Of a stretch of DNA of 64,000 bases, positions 8,515 to 18,263 are shown in pieces (positions within the stretch are counted from its first letter, which is position 1; each line of letters opens with the position of its first letter). Source of the DNA: an uncultured Prevotellaceae bacterium (GTDB lineage Bacteria > Bacteroidota > Bacteroidia > Bacteroidales > Bacteroidaceae); NCBI GenBank assembly GCA_900318885.1, contig ONMN01000029.1, positions 1 through 64,000 on the forward strand, given 5' to 3'. Under the pieces are notes generated by a model, which had not been told where the DNA came from, made no database searches, and saw nothing but the letters and a program-made list of their open reading frames with translations. Both the position numbers and the translations under genes were made by a program.

Positions 8515-11202
8515 ATGAAGAGATTTCTACAAATCGTGATGCTTCTCACCGTTGTGGCTGTTGCTGTACAAGCTAAAGGGTGGAACGACCAGGAGTACAA
8601 GCAGATTGAGCAGAGCATTCGTCTGCCGCAGTTTGCCGACAAGGCGTATGTGATAACCAAGTATGGTGCTAAGACCGACAATACTGCCGCAAAGAACCAA
8701 AAGGCGATACAGAAGGCCATCGACAAATGCTCGCAGAAAGGTGGCGGACGTGTTATCGTGCCTGCCGGTCAGCGGTTTCTTACGGCTGCCATTCAGCTGA
8801 AGAGTGGTGTCAACCTCGTTGTTGAGGAGGGTGCTGTATTGGAGTTCGCCTTCGAGCCCGAGCTTTACCCCATAGTGCCTACGCGCTGGGAAGGTCTTGA
8901 TTGCTGGAACCTCTCGCCGCTCATTTATGCCTATCAGGCGCGTGACATCGCCATTACAGGTAAGGGCACCATCGACGGTGGTGGTTCGAACGACACGTGG
9001 TGGCCATGGTGTGGCAGCAAGAAGTTTGGTATGAAAGAGGGTGGCATCGCTCAGAATATGGGAGCACGGGCACGACTGTTGAAGTATGCCGAGGACGGTG
9101 TGCCTATGGATGAGCGTCGCTTCGGCCCCACCGACGGATTGCGTCCGCAGATGATTAACCTCAATCAGTGCGAGGGCATCCTTATCGAGGATGTCACACT
9201 GTTGCGCTCGCCGTTCTGGGTAATTCATCCCCTGCTGTCGACGGACATCACCGTGCGTGGCGTACATATTAATAATAATGGGCCCAACGGCGATGGCTGC
9301 GATCCGGAGTCGTGCGACCGCGTGCTCATCGAGAATTGCTATTTCAACACCGGTGACGACTGCATCGCCATCAAGAGCGGCCGCAATAACGATGGTCGTG
9401 AGGGTGGTCAGGGTGCGTTTGCCGGCCGTGCGTCGAAAAATATCATTATCCGCAATTCGAAGTTCAACAATGGTCACGGTGGTGTGGTCATCGGCTCTGA
9501 GATTTCCGGTGGTTGTCAGAATGTCTATGCCCATGACTGCGAGATGGACTCTCCGTCGCTGGACCGCGTGTTGCGTATCAAGACAAACTCCTGCCGTGGA
9601 GGTGTCATCGAGAACATCAACATGCGCAACATCACTGTCGGTCAGTGTGGTGAGGCCGTGCTCAAGATCAATACCGACTACGAGCCCCGCGAGGTGTGCT
9701 GTCGTGGTTTCTATCCTACCGTCCGTAATGTGACGATGGAGAACGTTACCTGCAAGAAGTCGAAGTATGGCGTGATGATAGTAGGTTACGACGACCCTAA
9801 GCTGGCCTATACCGTCAACAACATTACTGTCAAGAACTGCCAGTTCGACGGCGTCTATAGCAAGCCCATCCATCAAATTGGTCTTGCGCAGGACGTTACC
9901 TACGACAACCTTATGATTAATGGTTCGTTGGTGCTGCAGGAGAAACCGTATAAACACTATAGCGAGTGGCTCACCTACAGCGAGATGCAGCGCGTGCCGA
10001 AGAGCTATCTGCTTGATTTCTCGACGACTCCTAAGTGGAGCTATGTCATGGGCATTGAACTTGAAGGCATGCTCGACACCTATTTGTGCTATGGTGGTGA
10101 GGCTATCCGCAAGTATTGTCAGGAGTATACTGACACGATGATTTACGCTGATGGCAACATCCGCGGATTCAATATCCTCGACTACAATCTCGACAACATC
10201 CGCACAGGCCATTTCGTCACACGCATGTATCAAAATTGGCCCGAGGCAAAGAACCTGAAGGCCATGCAGTTGATGATGAAACAATTGCAGGATCAGCCGC
10301 GTACTGTTGCCGACCGCGTGTTCTGGCACAAGGCTGTTTACGCCTATCAGGTATGGCTCGATGGCATCTTCATGGGGCTGCCATTCCGTTGTCTCACGGC
10401 TCCGATTACTGAAAAAGCACCCAAGGGCAAACGTACCAAGGGCAACCCTGTCACCAGTATCTATGATGATGCAGTGAACCAGCTGAAAATCACCTATCAG
10501 CGTACCCTCGACCCCAAGACGGGTTTGAACCGACATGCCTACGATGAGACGCGCAAGACCTTCTGGGCAGACAAGGAGACAGGTTTGTCGCAACACTGCT
10601 GGGGCCGTGCGCAGGGTTGGTATACGATGGCACTCATCGAAGTGCTTGACGCCCTGCCCGAGGACTACGCCCGCCGTTCGGAGGTCATCGACCTGCTCAA
10701 GAGCGACTTCGACGCCATCCTGAAATGGCAGGACAAGGACAGCGGTGTGTGGTATCAAGTAATGGACAGCCCCAGTCGCGAAGGGAATTATCTCGAAAGC
10801 ACGTGCTCCGCCATGTTCACGTACGCGTTGTTGAAAGCCTACCGCAAGGGCTATGTGGGTGAGAAATACCGCGACGCTGGTATCAAGGCTTATAAGGGTA
10901 TTATCAATAAGTTTATTAAGGTACATCCTGATAAAACCATTTCGCTCACCGAGTGTTGTAGTGTTGCTGGTCTCGGCCCAGCTGAGACGCCTGAGGTCAT
11001 TGCCGCTATGAAGAAAATCAATCCGAAGGGCAGTGTCAAAGAGAACCGTCGTCGTGACGGCAGCTACGCGTACTACCTCTCTGAACCTATCCGCTACAAC
11101 GACGCGAAGGGCGTGGGACCATTCATCTGGGCTTCCCTCGAAATGGAAATGCTCGGCTACGACACGGATTCCGATTACTCACTTGACGTTAAAAAGAAGT
11201 AA
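8515..11202 (+). CDS. Two-domain pectinase: GH28 polygalacturonase plus GH105 unsaturated uronyl hydrolase
   Basis: 895 residues. The ATG at 8515 gives a signal peptide (MKRFLQIVMLLTVVAVAVQA); an in-frame ATG at 8482 overlaps the promoter and is rejected. Residues about 45-480 are a GH28 right-handed beta-helix with the catalytic aspartates in GPNGDGCDPES and TGDDCIAIKSG (about 280), then NGHGGVVIGSE. Residues about 505-890 are a GH88/GH105 alpha-barrel, with WGRAQGWYTMAL and GNYLESTCSAMF. Together they could cut polygalacturonan or rhamnogalacturonan and remove the unsaturated uronic acid left by lyases, such as the PL1 encoded next. Periplasmic or surface location is inferred from the signal peptide. 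Confidence 0.88.
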   Translation: MKRFLQIVMLLTVVAVAVQAKGWNDQEYKQIEQSIRLPQFADKAYVITKYGAKTDNTAAKNQKAIQKAIDKCSQKGGGRVIVPAGQRFLTAAIQLKSGVNLVVEEGAVLEFAFEPELYPIVPTRWEGLDCWNLSPLIYAYQARDIAITGKGTIDGGGSNDTWWPWCGSKKFGMKEGGIAQNMGARARLLKYAEDGVPMDERRFGPTDGLRPQMINLNQCEGILIEDVTLLRSPFWVIHPLLSTDITVRGVHINNNGPNGDGCDPESCDRVLIENCYFNTGDDCIAIKSGRNNDGREGGQGAFAGRASKNIIIRNSKFNNGHGGVVIGSEISGGCQNVYAHDCEMDSPSLDRVLRIKTNSCRGGVIENINMRNITVGQCGEAVLKINTDYEPREVCCRGFYPTVRNVTMENVTCKKSKYGVMIVGYDDPKLAYTVNNITVKNCQFDGVYSKPIHQIGLAQDVTYDNLMINGSLVLQEKPYKHYSEWLTYSEMQRVPKSYLLDFSTTPKWSYVMGIELEGMLDTYLCYGGEAIRKYCQEYTDTMIYADGNIRGFNILDYNLDNIRTGHFVTRMYQNWPEAKNLKAMQLMMKQLQDQPRTVADRVFWHKAVYAYQVWLDGIFMGLPFRCLTAPITEKAPKGKRTKGNPVTSIYDDAVNQLKITYQRTLDPKTGLNRHAYDETRKTFWADKETGLSQHCWGRAQGWYTMALIEVLDALPEDYARRSEVIDLLKSDFDAILKWQDKDSGVWYQVMDSPSREGNYLESTCSAMFTYALLKAYRKGYVGEKYRDAGIKAYKGIINKFIKVHPDKTISLTECCSVAGLGPAETPEVIAAMKKINPKGSVKENRRRDGSYAYYLSEPIRYNDAKGVGPFIWASLEMEMLGYDTDSDYSLDVKKK

Positions 11203-11269
11203 AGAGCTAGACGTAAACGTTTTCGCTTGATTTTTATCAATTCCCGCTCCGTTTTCCGGGAATAATGCG

Positions 11270-11277
11270 TAACTTTG
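11270..11277 (+). promoter_or_regulatory. -7 element of the pectate lyase gene
   Basis: TAACTTTG 24 bases before the ATG at 11302; the -33 element is weak. The lyase therefore probably has its own promoter besides any read-through. Confidence 0.55.
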
Positions 11278-11301
11278 CCAACGAATTCAAAACAACTACT
11301 A

Positions 11302-13047
11302 ATGATTCTACTAAAAAAGTGTTTTCTAACGTTGATTGCAGCGTTGACAACAGTGATGTCGGGGGCCCAGACGGGTTCCCCGGCATTCCCTGGTGCAGAG
11401 GGACACGGCCGCTATGTTACTGGTGGACGTGAGGGAACAGTTTACCACGTAACAAACTTGAAGAACACTGGCACGGGGTCGTTTCGCGATGCTGTGAGCA
11501 AGGCTAACCGCATCGTGGTGTTCGACGTGGCTGGCGTCATCCCCTTGACATCGAACATCAGTATTAAGGACAATGTAACTATTCTCGGACAGACAGCTCC
11601 CTATCCAGGCATCACCCTGCGTTACTTTACTATTCAGCCAGGTGCGAATAATATCATCCGGTTTATCCGTAGTCGTCGTGGTCAGGAAGAGAGTGTTGAT
11701 GACGGTGCGGACGCCATTTGGCAGCGTAACAAGACGGGTATCATCCTCGATCACTGCTCTTTCTCATGGAGCATCGACGAAGTGGCTTCGTTCTACGACA
11801 ACAATAATTTCACTATGCAGTGGTGTACCATCGCTGAGAGCCTTGTAAACGCGGGTCATGGTAAGGGTGAACACGGCTATGGCGGTATCTGGGGCGGCAA
11901 ACTGGCATCCTTCCACCATAATCTTATTGCCCATGTGGCCAACCGTTCGCCGCGTTTCAATGGTGCACGCTACGAATGGACGGGTTACACCAGCAACAAA
12001 TTGTACAACGAATACAAATGGGAGAATACAGTACAGGCTGAGAACGTCGATTTCCGCAATTGTGTTATCTATAATTGTGGTGATGGCTGCTATGGAGGCC
12101 CTGGCGGTGGACAAATCAACATCGTGAACAACTATTATAAGACAGGTCCCGCTGCTTCTACCAATCGTGTGACTCAGGTGACGGTCGGGGCCAGTGGTAA
12201 TGCCAGCGGTCATCCGAACCTGTGGACGATGACCAGTCGCTACTTCATTGATGGCAATCAGATGAACAGCACCGCCAATTTCAATGGTTGGTCTAACATC
12301 AAATACGACGACGGTACTTATCTTATTGACGGTGAGCGTTGGAGTCCGGACCCCAACCATTACAATGGTGAAAACGTGACGTACAAGAAGAATTCTGCAG
12401 GTACAGACTGTGTGCGTATCCGTTTGGACGAGCCCGCACCCATTGGAGAAATTACTACCCACGTTGCTGCCATGGCTTTCGACAAGGTAACGGCACTCAG
12501 TGGTGCATCGTTGTATGCCGATGATGTGGATGCACGTTATTTCGAGGAAGCCCGCACCGGCACGGCCACCTATACAGGCAGCGTAACAAAGAAGAAGGGA
12601 CGCATCGACTTGGTATCTGATGTCAATGGTTATACTGAGGATACGTTCCCTACGGGTCAGCATCCATCTGATTACGACACCGATGGCGACGGCATCCCTG
12701 ACGCGTGGGAGATTGCCAACGGTCTGGATCCTGAGAACAAGGCCGACGGCATGAAGAAGACGATTGACGAAAAAGGTTGGTACACTAATCTGGAGGTCTT
12801 TGCTAATTCGCTGGTTGAGGACATCATGAAGGCAGGTAATGCAGATGGCGAGAGCAACTTTGAAGAATACTATCCCGCCTATAACAAACCTGTGACGGGA
12901 ATAGATACCGTCTGCACAACGGCCATTGTCGCCACAGAATACTACTCGCTGGACGGACGCAGGTTGGAAGAGCCGCAAAAAGGCGTAAACATCCGCGTGG
13001 AGCGAATGGCAAACGGAAAGACTATAACAACTAAAGTCCTTAAGTAG
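11302..13047 (+). CDS. Secreted pectate lyase, PL1 family, with TSP3-like calcium repeat and Bacteroidales C-terminal tail
   Basis: 581 residues from ATG 11302, which gives a clean signal peptide ending SGAQ; the ATG 27 bases earlier is less likely. The start of the mature protein, FPGAEGHGRYVTGGREG, is typical of Bacteroidetes PL1 enzymes. The beta-helix carries LDHCSFSWSIDE and the conserved Arg in ANRSPRFNGARYE. Near residue 457, DTDGDGIPDAWE is a thrombospondin type 3-like calcium motif. The end, YYSLDGRRLEEPQKGVNI, is a tail also found on two unrelated secreted proteins here. It would cleave polygalacturonan by beta-elimination, supplying substrate for the GH105 domain upstream. Confidence 0.9.
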   Translation: MILLKKCFLTLIAALTTVMSGAQTGSPAFPGAEGHGRYVTGGREGTVYHVTNLKNTGTGSFRDAVSKANRIVVFDVAGVIPLTSNISIKDNVTILGQTAPYPGITLRYFTIQPGANNIIRFIRSRRGQEESVDDGADAIWQRNKTGIILDHCSFSWSIDEVASFYDNNNFTMQWCTIAESLVNAGHGKGEHGYGGIWGGKLASFHHNLIAHVANRSPRFNGARYEWTGYTSNKLYNEYKWENTVQAENVDFRNCVIYNCGDGCYGGPGGGQINIVNNYYKTGPAASTNRVTQVTVGASGNASGHPNLWTMTSRYFIDGNQMNSTANFNGWSNIKYDDGTYLIDGERWSPDPNHYNGENVTYKKNSAGTDCVRIRLDEPAPIGEITTHVAAMAFDKVTALSGASLYADDVDARYFEEARTGTATYTGSVTKKKGRIDLVSDVNGYTEDTFPTGQHPSDYDTDGDGIPDAWEIANGLDPENKADGMKKTIDEKGWYTNLEVFANSLVEDIMKAGNADGESNFEEYYPAYNKPVTGIDTVCTTAIVATEYYSLDGRRLEEPQKGVNIRVERMANGKTITTKVLK

Positions 13048-13066
13048 AAAGATTGTTAGGAGAAAG

Positions 13067-13088
13067 AAGGATTCAGCGATGAATCCTT
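13067..13088. terminator. Terminator between the convergent PL1 and MATE genes
   Basis: AAGGATTCA (13067-13075), loop GCGA, TGAATCCTT (13080-13088) followed by a T run on the plus strand and preceded by A-rich sequence, so it can act in both directions. Confidence 0.85.
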
Positions 13089-13091
13089 TTT

Positions 13092-14531
13092 TTATATCAT
13101 TTTCCGCATCCATCCTCCGTGGAACAGTCGGACGAGGAACATCATGCCACGGAAGGTCAGTTCGATAGCCATCGCTGTCCACACACCTGGCAGACCATAG
13201 GTCACTGCCAGCAGGGCGGCGAGCGTCAGTCGCACGCCCCACATGGAGCCAAGGCTCATGATAGCGGGTTTCAGCGTGTCGCCAGCACCGACGAACACAC
13301 CGTTACAGACGATGGACGCAGCAAACAATGGTTCCACGAAGGCCTCAATGCGCAGACACTGTGTACCCAAGGCAATGATTTCGTCGACGGGTGTCATGAT
13401 GGCCATCAGTTCTGCTGCAAACACATACATAAACAATCCCATCAGCGTCATCACACCCATACCCAGTGCCACCGACATGTGGGCAAACTGTCGCGTGAGC
13501 AGTTTCTTGCCCGCGCCAAAGCTCTGACCTACCAGCGTCGTGGCGGCCTCGGCGATGCCAAAGCCCGGCATGTAGCAGAGGCTCTCGACGGTAATGGCCA
13601 GCGAGTGGGCGGCGATGGCGATAGTGCCCAGTGGTGCTACAATCAGTGTGCTGACAACCTGTGCCGACCCCATGAGCATGTGTTGCAGTCCCATAGGCGC
13701 ACCAATTTTGAATGCGTTGCCTACGACGTCGGCCTGCGGCTTGAACTTGTCCCATGACAGTGGCAACCTCTTGCCTTTTACCTCTTCCCGTTCACTTTTC
13801 CTTAGAATGCCCAGCATGTCCGAACGGTACAGCAGGAAGTACATCATCAGCAAGGCCGTGATGAACATGGCCAATCCGGTGCCGATGGCTGCACCCGCCA
13901 CGCCCATGCCTAACAGATAGATGAACGCATAGTTGAACACGACGTCCATCACACACATCAGAATGTTGAGCATAGATGGAATCTTCATGTTGCCCGAACA
14001 CTTTAGCATAGAGCCTGCCAGACCTTCCATCTGGAAGAAAATGCCTGCCGCACAGAAGATAGCGAAATAGAGCGTTGCGTCGTGGGCTATCTCCTCCGAA
14101 CCGCCCAACCAGTAGGGCAGGGGAATGCTGATGGCTTCGGCGATGAGCATCATGACAATGGCGTAAATGGCACAACACACCAGTGACTGGCGCAATACAC
14201 GCTGGGCGCGCTTGATGTCGTTGGCTCCGATGGCGTGCGCTACCTGCACCGAGAATCCCATATTCGCTGCCGATGCCAGTCCGCCTAAGAGCCATCCTGT
14301 GGTTTCGACGAGTCCGATGGCTGCTGAGGCTTTAGCGCCTAAGTGGCCCACCATCGAGGCATCGATGAAGAACATGACTGTTGCGGAGATCTGTGCGAGA
14401 ATAGAAGGAATACTCAGGCTGATGATCAGCCTGAGTTTCTCACCCTGCGTCATCTCGCGACCTTCGCGGATGTAGGCTAGAAGGTCTCGAGAAGCAGTAC
14501 TCTGCTTGACCAGTCGTTTTTCTTCGCCCAT
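13092..14531 (-). CDS. MATE family multidrug or metabolite efflux transporter
   Basis: 479 residues with about twelve membrane segments in two homologous halves, an inner-membrane exporter coupled to Na+ or H+. The N-terminal block LSIPSILAQISATVMFFIDASMVGHLG is the MATE opening (residues about 35-61). The start at 14531 overlaps the GH36 gene by 55 bases. I keep it because AYIREGREMT just before the first helix resembles the start region of Bacteroidales relatives; an ATG at 14453 would avoid the overlap. Last gene of the GH5-GH36-MATE run. A perfect 12-bp hairpin lies in its coding sequence at 14412-14436. Confidence 0.88.
   Translation of the reverse strand: MGEEKRLVKQSTASRDLLAYIREGREMTQGEKLRLIISLSIPSILAQISATVMFFIDASMVGHLGAKASAAIGLVETTGWLLGGLASAANMGFSVQVAHAIGANDIKRAQRVLRQSLVCCAIYAIVMMLIAEAISIPLPYWLGGSEEIAHDATLYFAIFCAAGIFFQMEGLAGSMLKCSGNMKIPSMLNILMCVMDVVFNYAFIYLLGMGVAGAAIGTGLAMFITALLMMYFLLYRSDMLGILRKSEREEVKGKRLPLSWDKFKPQADVVGNAFKIGAPMGLQHMLMGSAQVVSTLIVAPLGTIAIAAHSLAITVESLCYMPGFGIAEAATTLVGQSFGAGKKLLTRQFAHMSVALGMGVMTLMGLFMYVFAAELMAIMTPVDEIIALGTQCLRIEAFVEPLFAASIVCNGVFVGAGDTLKPAIMSLGSMWGVRLTLAALLAVTYGLPGVWTAMAIELTFRGMMFLVRLFHGGWMRKMI
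14412..14436. repeat. Perfect 12-bp palindrome at the GH36-MATE junction
   Basis: Arms ACTCAGGCTGAT (14412-14423) and ATCAGCCTGAGT (14425-14436) around one G. It encodes the LRLIISLS segment just before the first MATE helix, about 40 bases after the GH36 stop. Confidence 0.85.
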
Positions 14532-16666
14532 TCCGTTTCGTTGCGATACGGCATCTCCAGTCCGTGATTCATCAGGTAGGCACCGCTGTAACTCTTACCC
14601 TCACAATCCATCGGCTTCAGGTCAATACGGTTCAGTTCGCGTACCTTATAATATTTATTAGCGTCGAGACCGGCCATCCGTACACGTGGCAGGTGTTCGT
14701 TCTGGAACGACTCCGTTTTCCACCAGTAGAACACGGCCTTATCCTGCTGGTCGGTGACGTACATCAGCGACGCCACACCCTTGCGGTCGTAGGGAGACAC
14801 CAGGCGGTAGATATTGCCGAACTGCACGATGGGACGAATCTCCTTGTATTCGTTGATGGCCTTGCGGCAGAGTGCCTTCTCGTCGTCAGTCATATTCTTG
14901 GGTTGTATCTCCATACCCAGACGACCGCTCATAGCCACGTCGATGCGGTATTTCAGCGATGTCGTGCGGAATACGGTATGGTTGGGTGTTGCGGAGATGT
15001 GCGAGGCCATGGCGATGGCAGGGAAGAAATAGCTTGTTCCCCACTGCATGTAGATGCGCTGCAGGGCGTCGGTGTTGTCCGAAACCCAGAACTCGTCGAA
15101 GTAGGGTAGTATGCCCCAGTTGGCACGTCCGCCACCCGAGCCACACGCCTGGATGGTCAGTTCGGGATATTTCGCCCGCACGCGCTGGCACACCTTCTCC
15201 AGACCACGATGGAATTCGATGTAGAGGTGGCTCTGGTCGTTCATGGTCAGATACTGCGAACCATGATTCATAATCGGCATGTTGGCATCCCACTTGATAT
15301 AGTCTATCTCAGGATATTTCGTCATGAGCTCGTCCACCACGTTGAATACGAAGTCCTGCACCTTCGGATTTGCCATATCGAGCACCACCTGCGTGCCACC
15401 ACGTCCCAGCACGGGCTCGCGCTTCGGAGCCTTCACAATCCAGTCGGGGTGAGCCTCGTACAACTCACTGACGGTATTGGCCATTTCGGGCTCTATCCAG
15501 ATGCCGAACTTCACGCCGTTCTTCTTAGCGTCGCGCAACAGGCCTTCGATGCCTTCGGGCAATTTGTTCTTGTCAACCACCCAGTCGCCCAGGCTGGAGT
15601 TGTCCACTTTACGAGGATATTTGTCGCCAAACCATCCATCGTCCATCACAAACAATTCGCCGCCCATCGATGCGATATCGTGCATCATCTGGTCCATGCC
15701 CTTTTGGTTGATGTCGAAATAGACACCCTCCCACGAGTTCAGCAGGATCTTGCGTTCTTTGTTGCCGTTGGCGAGCATGTGGTTACGGCCCCACTTATGG
15801 AAATTGCGCGACACACCCGAGAGTCCTTTGTCTGAGAACGACAGTGCCAGCTTCGGTGTTACGAATGTCTCGCCCTTTTTCAGGTGATACTCGGAATTAT
15901 CCTCGTTGATGCCCGCAAAGAAATAGTGGTACTCTGTGTCGTCGGTGACCACCTTCAGACGGTAGTTGCCCGCATAGCACAGCGCGGCGCCGATGACCTG
16001 TCCCGCGTTCTCCCGTGCCTTGCCGTCCAGCGAGAACATCACCTCCGCGTGGCTCGTATGCGCATTGCGCGTGCCGTCCTTATTCACTATCTGCTTTTGT
16101 CCTGCCGTCAGCGGTTCCTCCACCAGCCGTGCCTCGTTGGCCCACGAACCGTAGAAACTCGACATCCACACGTCGCCCCTGCGGATGGGGACCATGGCCG
16201 AGGCAAATGTCGTCAGCGTCACCGGCTGCTTCTCAGTGTTGGTCACCTCCGACCACATCTCAATGATGTCCTCTGCCGTGTAGGCTTTATAGTTCAGTTT
16301 CACCACCGTGCCATACACGGGGTCTTTCATCGTGATGCTCACCGTGCCGTTCGCCTGTTCCCAACTGTCGCAGACCACTGCTGTCGACATGTTGCCGTCA
16401 CCGTGCTTCATGGCCAGTGCGGCCTCAGCGGGACAGTTCATGCCATACACGGGATAGGCGTCCATCCGTCCGTCGCGAGGAGTCTGCAGATGCTGCAATT
16501 CCTGCGCATCCAGTCGCAGTCCGTAATACACATACTGGGGCTGCCGGCCCTTCTCTACGTCCAATATCAGCGACGTGTTCTTTGTTTCTACGACCACTTG
16601 TGCGGCGTGGCTTGTTACCGCCGTTAGGCACACCATAGCCGTCATCATCAATAGTTTTTTCATCAT
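14477..16666 (-). CDS. Secreted alpha-galactosidase, GH36
   Basis: 729 residues with a signal peptide (MMKKLLMMTAMVCLTAVTSHA). Removes terminal alpha-galactose from raffinose-type oligosaccharides or galactomannan. The GH36 nucleophile is the Asp in DYIKWDANMP and the acid/base is the Asp in WVSDNTDALQRI. EPEMANTVSELYEAHPDW and GRGGTQVVLDM are conserved around the barrel. It starts 15 bases after the GH5 stop, so the two are cotranscribed; the pair fits attack on galactosylated beta-mannan or glucan. The MATE gene overlaps its end. Confidence 0.92.
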   Translation of the reverse strand: MMKKLLMMTAMVCLTAVTSHAAQVVVETKNTSLILDVEKGRQPQYVYYGLRLDAQELQHLQTPRDGRMDAYPVYGMNCPAEAALAMKHGDGNMSTAVVCDSWEQANGTVSITMKDPVYGTVVKLNYKAYTAEDIIEMWSEVTNTEKQPVTLTTFASAMVPIRRGDVWMSSFYGSWANEARLVEEPLTAGQKQIVNKDGTRNAHTSHAEVMFSLDGKARENAGQVIGAALCYAGNYRLKVVTDDTEYHYFFAGINEDNSEYHLKKGETFVTPKLALSFSDKGLSGVSRNFHKWGRNHMLANGNKERKILLNSWEGVYFDINQKGMDQMMHDIASMGGELFVMDDGWFGDKYPRKVDNSSLGDWVVDKNKLPEGIEGLLRDAKKNGVKFGIWIEPEMANTVSELYEAHPDWIVKAPKREPVLGRGGTQVVLDMANPKVQDFVFNVVDELMTKYPEIDYIKWDANMPIMNHGSQYLTMNDQSHLYIEFHRGLEKVCQRVRAKYPELTIQACGSGGGRANWGILPYFDEFWVSDNTDALQRIYMQWGTSYFFPAIAMASHISATPNHTVFRTTSLKYRIDVAMSGRLGMEIQPKNMTDDEKALCRKAINEYKEIRPIVQFGNIYRLVSPYDRKGVASLMYVTDQQDKAVFYWWKTESFQNEHLPRVRMAGLDANKYYKVRELNRIDLKPMDCEGKSYSGAYLMNHGLEMPYRNETEWAKKNDWSSRVLLLETF

Positions 16667-16681
16667 AGTTTGTCTTGTTTT

Positions 16682-18052
16682 TTATTTGCTTATTTTTTTA
16701 CCATTCGCAATATAGATGCCCCTCTCTGTCGGTTCACCGTCGATGCGTATGCCCTGCAGGGTGTAGAACGTCCCTTCCTGCTGACGGGAGGGGACAACCT
16801 TAGGGTTTATGCCAGTGTCGCTCGGGCGGGGATATACTTCGTTGATGCCTTCCATTGCATACGTGCCAAAGACCTCCAGCTTCTGGCGGTCGACGATGGT
16901 CATGCAACCCTTCGTGCCCTCCTGGTTGAGGTAGTTCGTGTCCCACGTCATCGGCACCATACCGCCCAACTCCTTACATAGCCGGTGCAGTTCGCGATAG
17001 TGGGCCTTGATGCTGGTGTTATGTTTCTCCTGACTCTCTTTGGACAGCGACGAGAGGTCACGCCAGTTGGCACCGAACTCACCGATGACCACGGGGTAGC
17101 CTTTGTCCACGAAGTTCGTCTTCATCATCTGCAACTGTTTTTTCATATCGGCCTCTTCGCCCCATGTGGCGTTGTGCGTCGAACCGCTCAGGTGGTTGCC
17201 CTGTCCCCAGTAGTAAAAGACCTTGCCCCACGACTCGTCCTTCTCCATTCCCCAGAATTGCCACGGGTTATAGTAGTGCACCTCGATGGCCAGCTTGCCC
17301 TCAACAACGTCCGTCGGCATCTTACCCGCCATGAAGTTACACGTATGTTCGATGTTTGTCGCCGGCCCCTGCACCACCAGCACGCGCTTTCCGTTGTTGC
17401 CGCCCGTAGCGCGAACGGCATCTACAAACGTCTGGTTATACTGTATCAGGTTGTTTGTCGCAGCCTGATTCTCCGCGTTCGGCTCGTTCAGTCCCGCAAA
17501 CAACAGGTGCTCGTCGTAGTCCTTGAAGGCCGTTGCTATCTGCGTCCACAGTGCCGTCAGCACTTCCTTGTTCTTCGCAATGGTCGCCGCGTCCGAATCT
17601 GCAATGTGGTTCTCCAGCCATCCGCCATCCCAATGGTCGTTCAACACCACATACAGACCGTCTCGTATGCAGTAGTCCACTATCTCTTTCACACGTGCCA
17701 TCCACGTAGCGTCAATCTCGTATGTCGCCGCATTGCTGATGTGGCCGTAAGCCCATGCACACGGGATGCGAATGCTCCGGAACCCCAGACTCTTCACATA
17801 GTCTATCACCTCCTGCGTGGTCTTCGTACCCTGCCAGTCGGTCTCGGCACCGAGGCCGCCCTTGTTGTTCAGAAAGTCGACTCCCCTCCACGTGGCCACA
17901 GCTTCTAGCGTATTTCCCAGATTCCAACCTGGCGTCATGTCATCAATCACTTCCCGCGCCAAACGGTCCATTCCGTCCTGCGCACTCATCTCCATTCCCA
18001 TTGTCAGCAGACATACTGCAAGGATAGTAATACGTTTTAGTTTTATCATCAT
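16682..18052 (-). CDS. Secreted GH5 endoglucanase or mannanase with Bacteroidales C-terminal tail
   Basis: 456 residues from the ATG at 18052 (or 18049); the frame is open further upstream, but that part is unlike a protein and holds the promoter. Signal peptide ends at MEMSAQ. GMDRLAREVIDDMTPGWNLGNTLEA is the GH5 opening. FAGLNEPNAE holds the acid/base Glu and PVVIGEFGANWR the nucleophile Glu. The end, FYTLQGIRIDGEP...GIYIANGKK, is the same type of tail as on the PL1 and the phosphodiesterase-like protein. First gene of the GH5-GH36-MATE operon. Its TACCTTTG ends 4 bases before ATG, predicting a leaderless mRNA. Cellulose or mannan specificity cannot be decided here. Confidence 0.87.
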   Translation of the reverse strand: MMIKLKRITILAVCLLTMGMEMSAQDGMDRLAREVIDDMTPGWNLGNTLEAVATWRGVDFLNNKGGLGAETDWQGTKTTQEVIDYVKSLGFRSIRIPCAWAYGHISNAATYEIDATWMARVKEIVDYCIRDGLYVVLNDHWDGGWLENHIADSDAATIAKNKEVLTALWTQIATAFKDYDEHLLFAGLNEPNAENQAATNNLIQYNQTFVDAVRATGGNNGKRVLVVQGPATNIEHTCNFMAGKMPTDVVEGKLAIEVHYYNPWQFWGMEKDESWGKVFYYWGQGNHLSGSTHNATWGEEADMKKQLQMMKTNFVDKGYPVVIGEFGANWRDLSSLSKESQEKHNTSIKAHYRELHRLCKELGGMVPMTWDTNYLNQEGTKGCMTIVDRQKLEVFGTYAMEGINEVYPRPSDTGINPKVVPSRQQEGTFYTLQGIRIDGEPTERGIYIANGKKISK

Positions 18053-18056
18053 GCCG

Positions 18057-18064
18057 CAAAGGTA
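18057..18064 (-). promoter_or_regulatory. -7 element of the GH5-GH36-MATE operon
   Basis: TACCTTTG on the minus strand with only CGGC between it and the first ATG. Confidence 0.75.
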
Positions 18065-18211
18065 AGGAAAAAAAGTGAACTGACCAAACATCAGCCACTT
18101 TTTTAAATCCTTTTTAGGGATAAAGTATGGGAGAATTGGAAAAAAAATTGTATCTTTGACCATAGTCAAGATAGGCTTCACCTCGGAAATAAAAGAAAAA
18201 TGCATTTTTTC

Positions 18212-18242
18212 TTTGTATTTCGCTCGGTTTGCACTATCTTTG
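18212..18242 (+). promoter_or_regulatory. Promoter of fmt
   Basis: TTTG (18212-18215), 19 bases, TATCTTTG (18235-18242). A second plus-strand TATCTTTG at 18151-18158 has no good -33 element. Confidence 0.8.
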
Positions 18243-18263
18243 CAGCATTAATCGAGAAGGACA

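Noticed and set aside
8527-10926. A 799-codon open frame on the minus strand
   Set aside because: It is antisense to the GH28-GH105 gene, has no signal peptide or family motif, and contains strings typical of mirrored GC-rich codons.
11764-13242. A 492-codon minus-strand frame over the pectate lyase gene
   Set aside because: Antisense shadow crossing a terminator; no domain recognised.
8453-18052. A polysaccharide utilisation locus in the strict sense
   Set aside because: There are GH28, GH105, PL1, GH36 and GH5 genes but no SusC/SusD pair or hybrid sensor next to them.
16682-18205. A GH5 start at 18205 that adds about 50 residues
   Set aside because: The added part contains the promoter element and is unlike protein; the signal peptide begins at 18052 or 18049.
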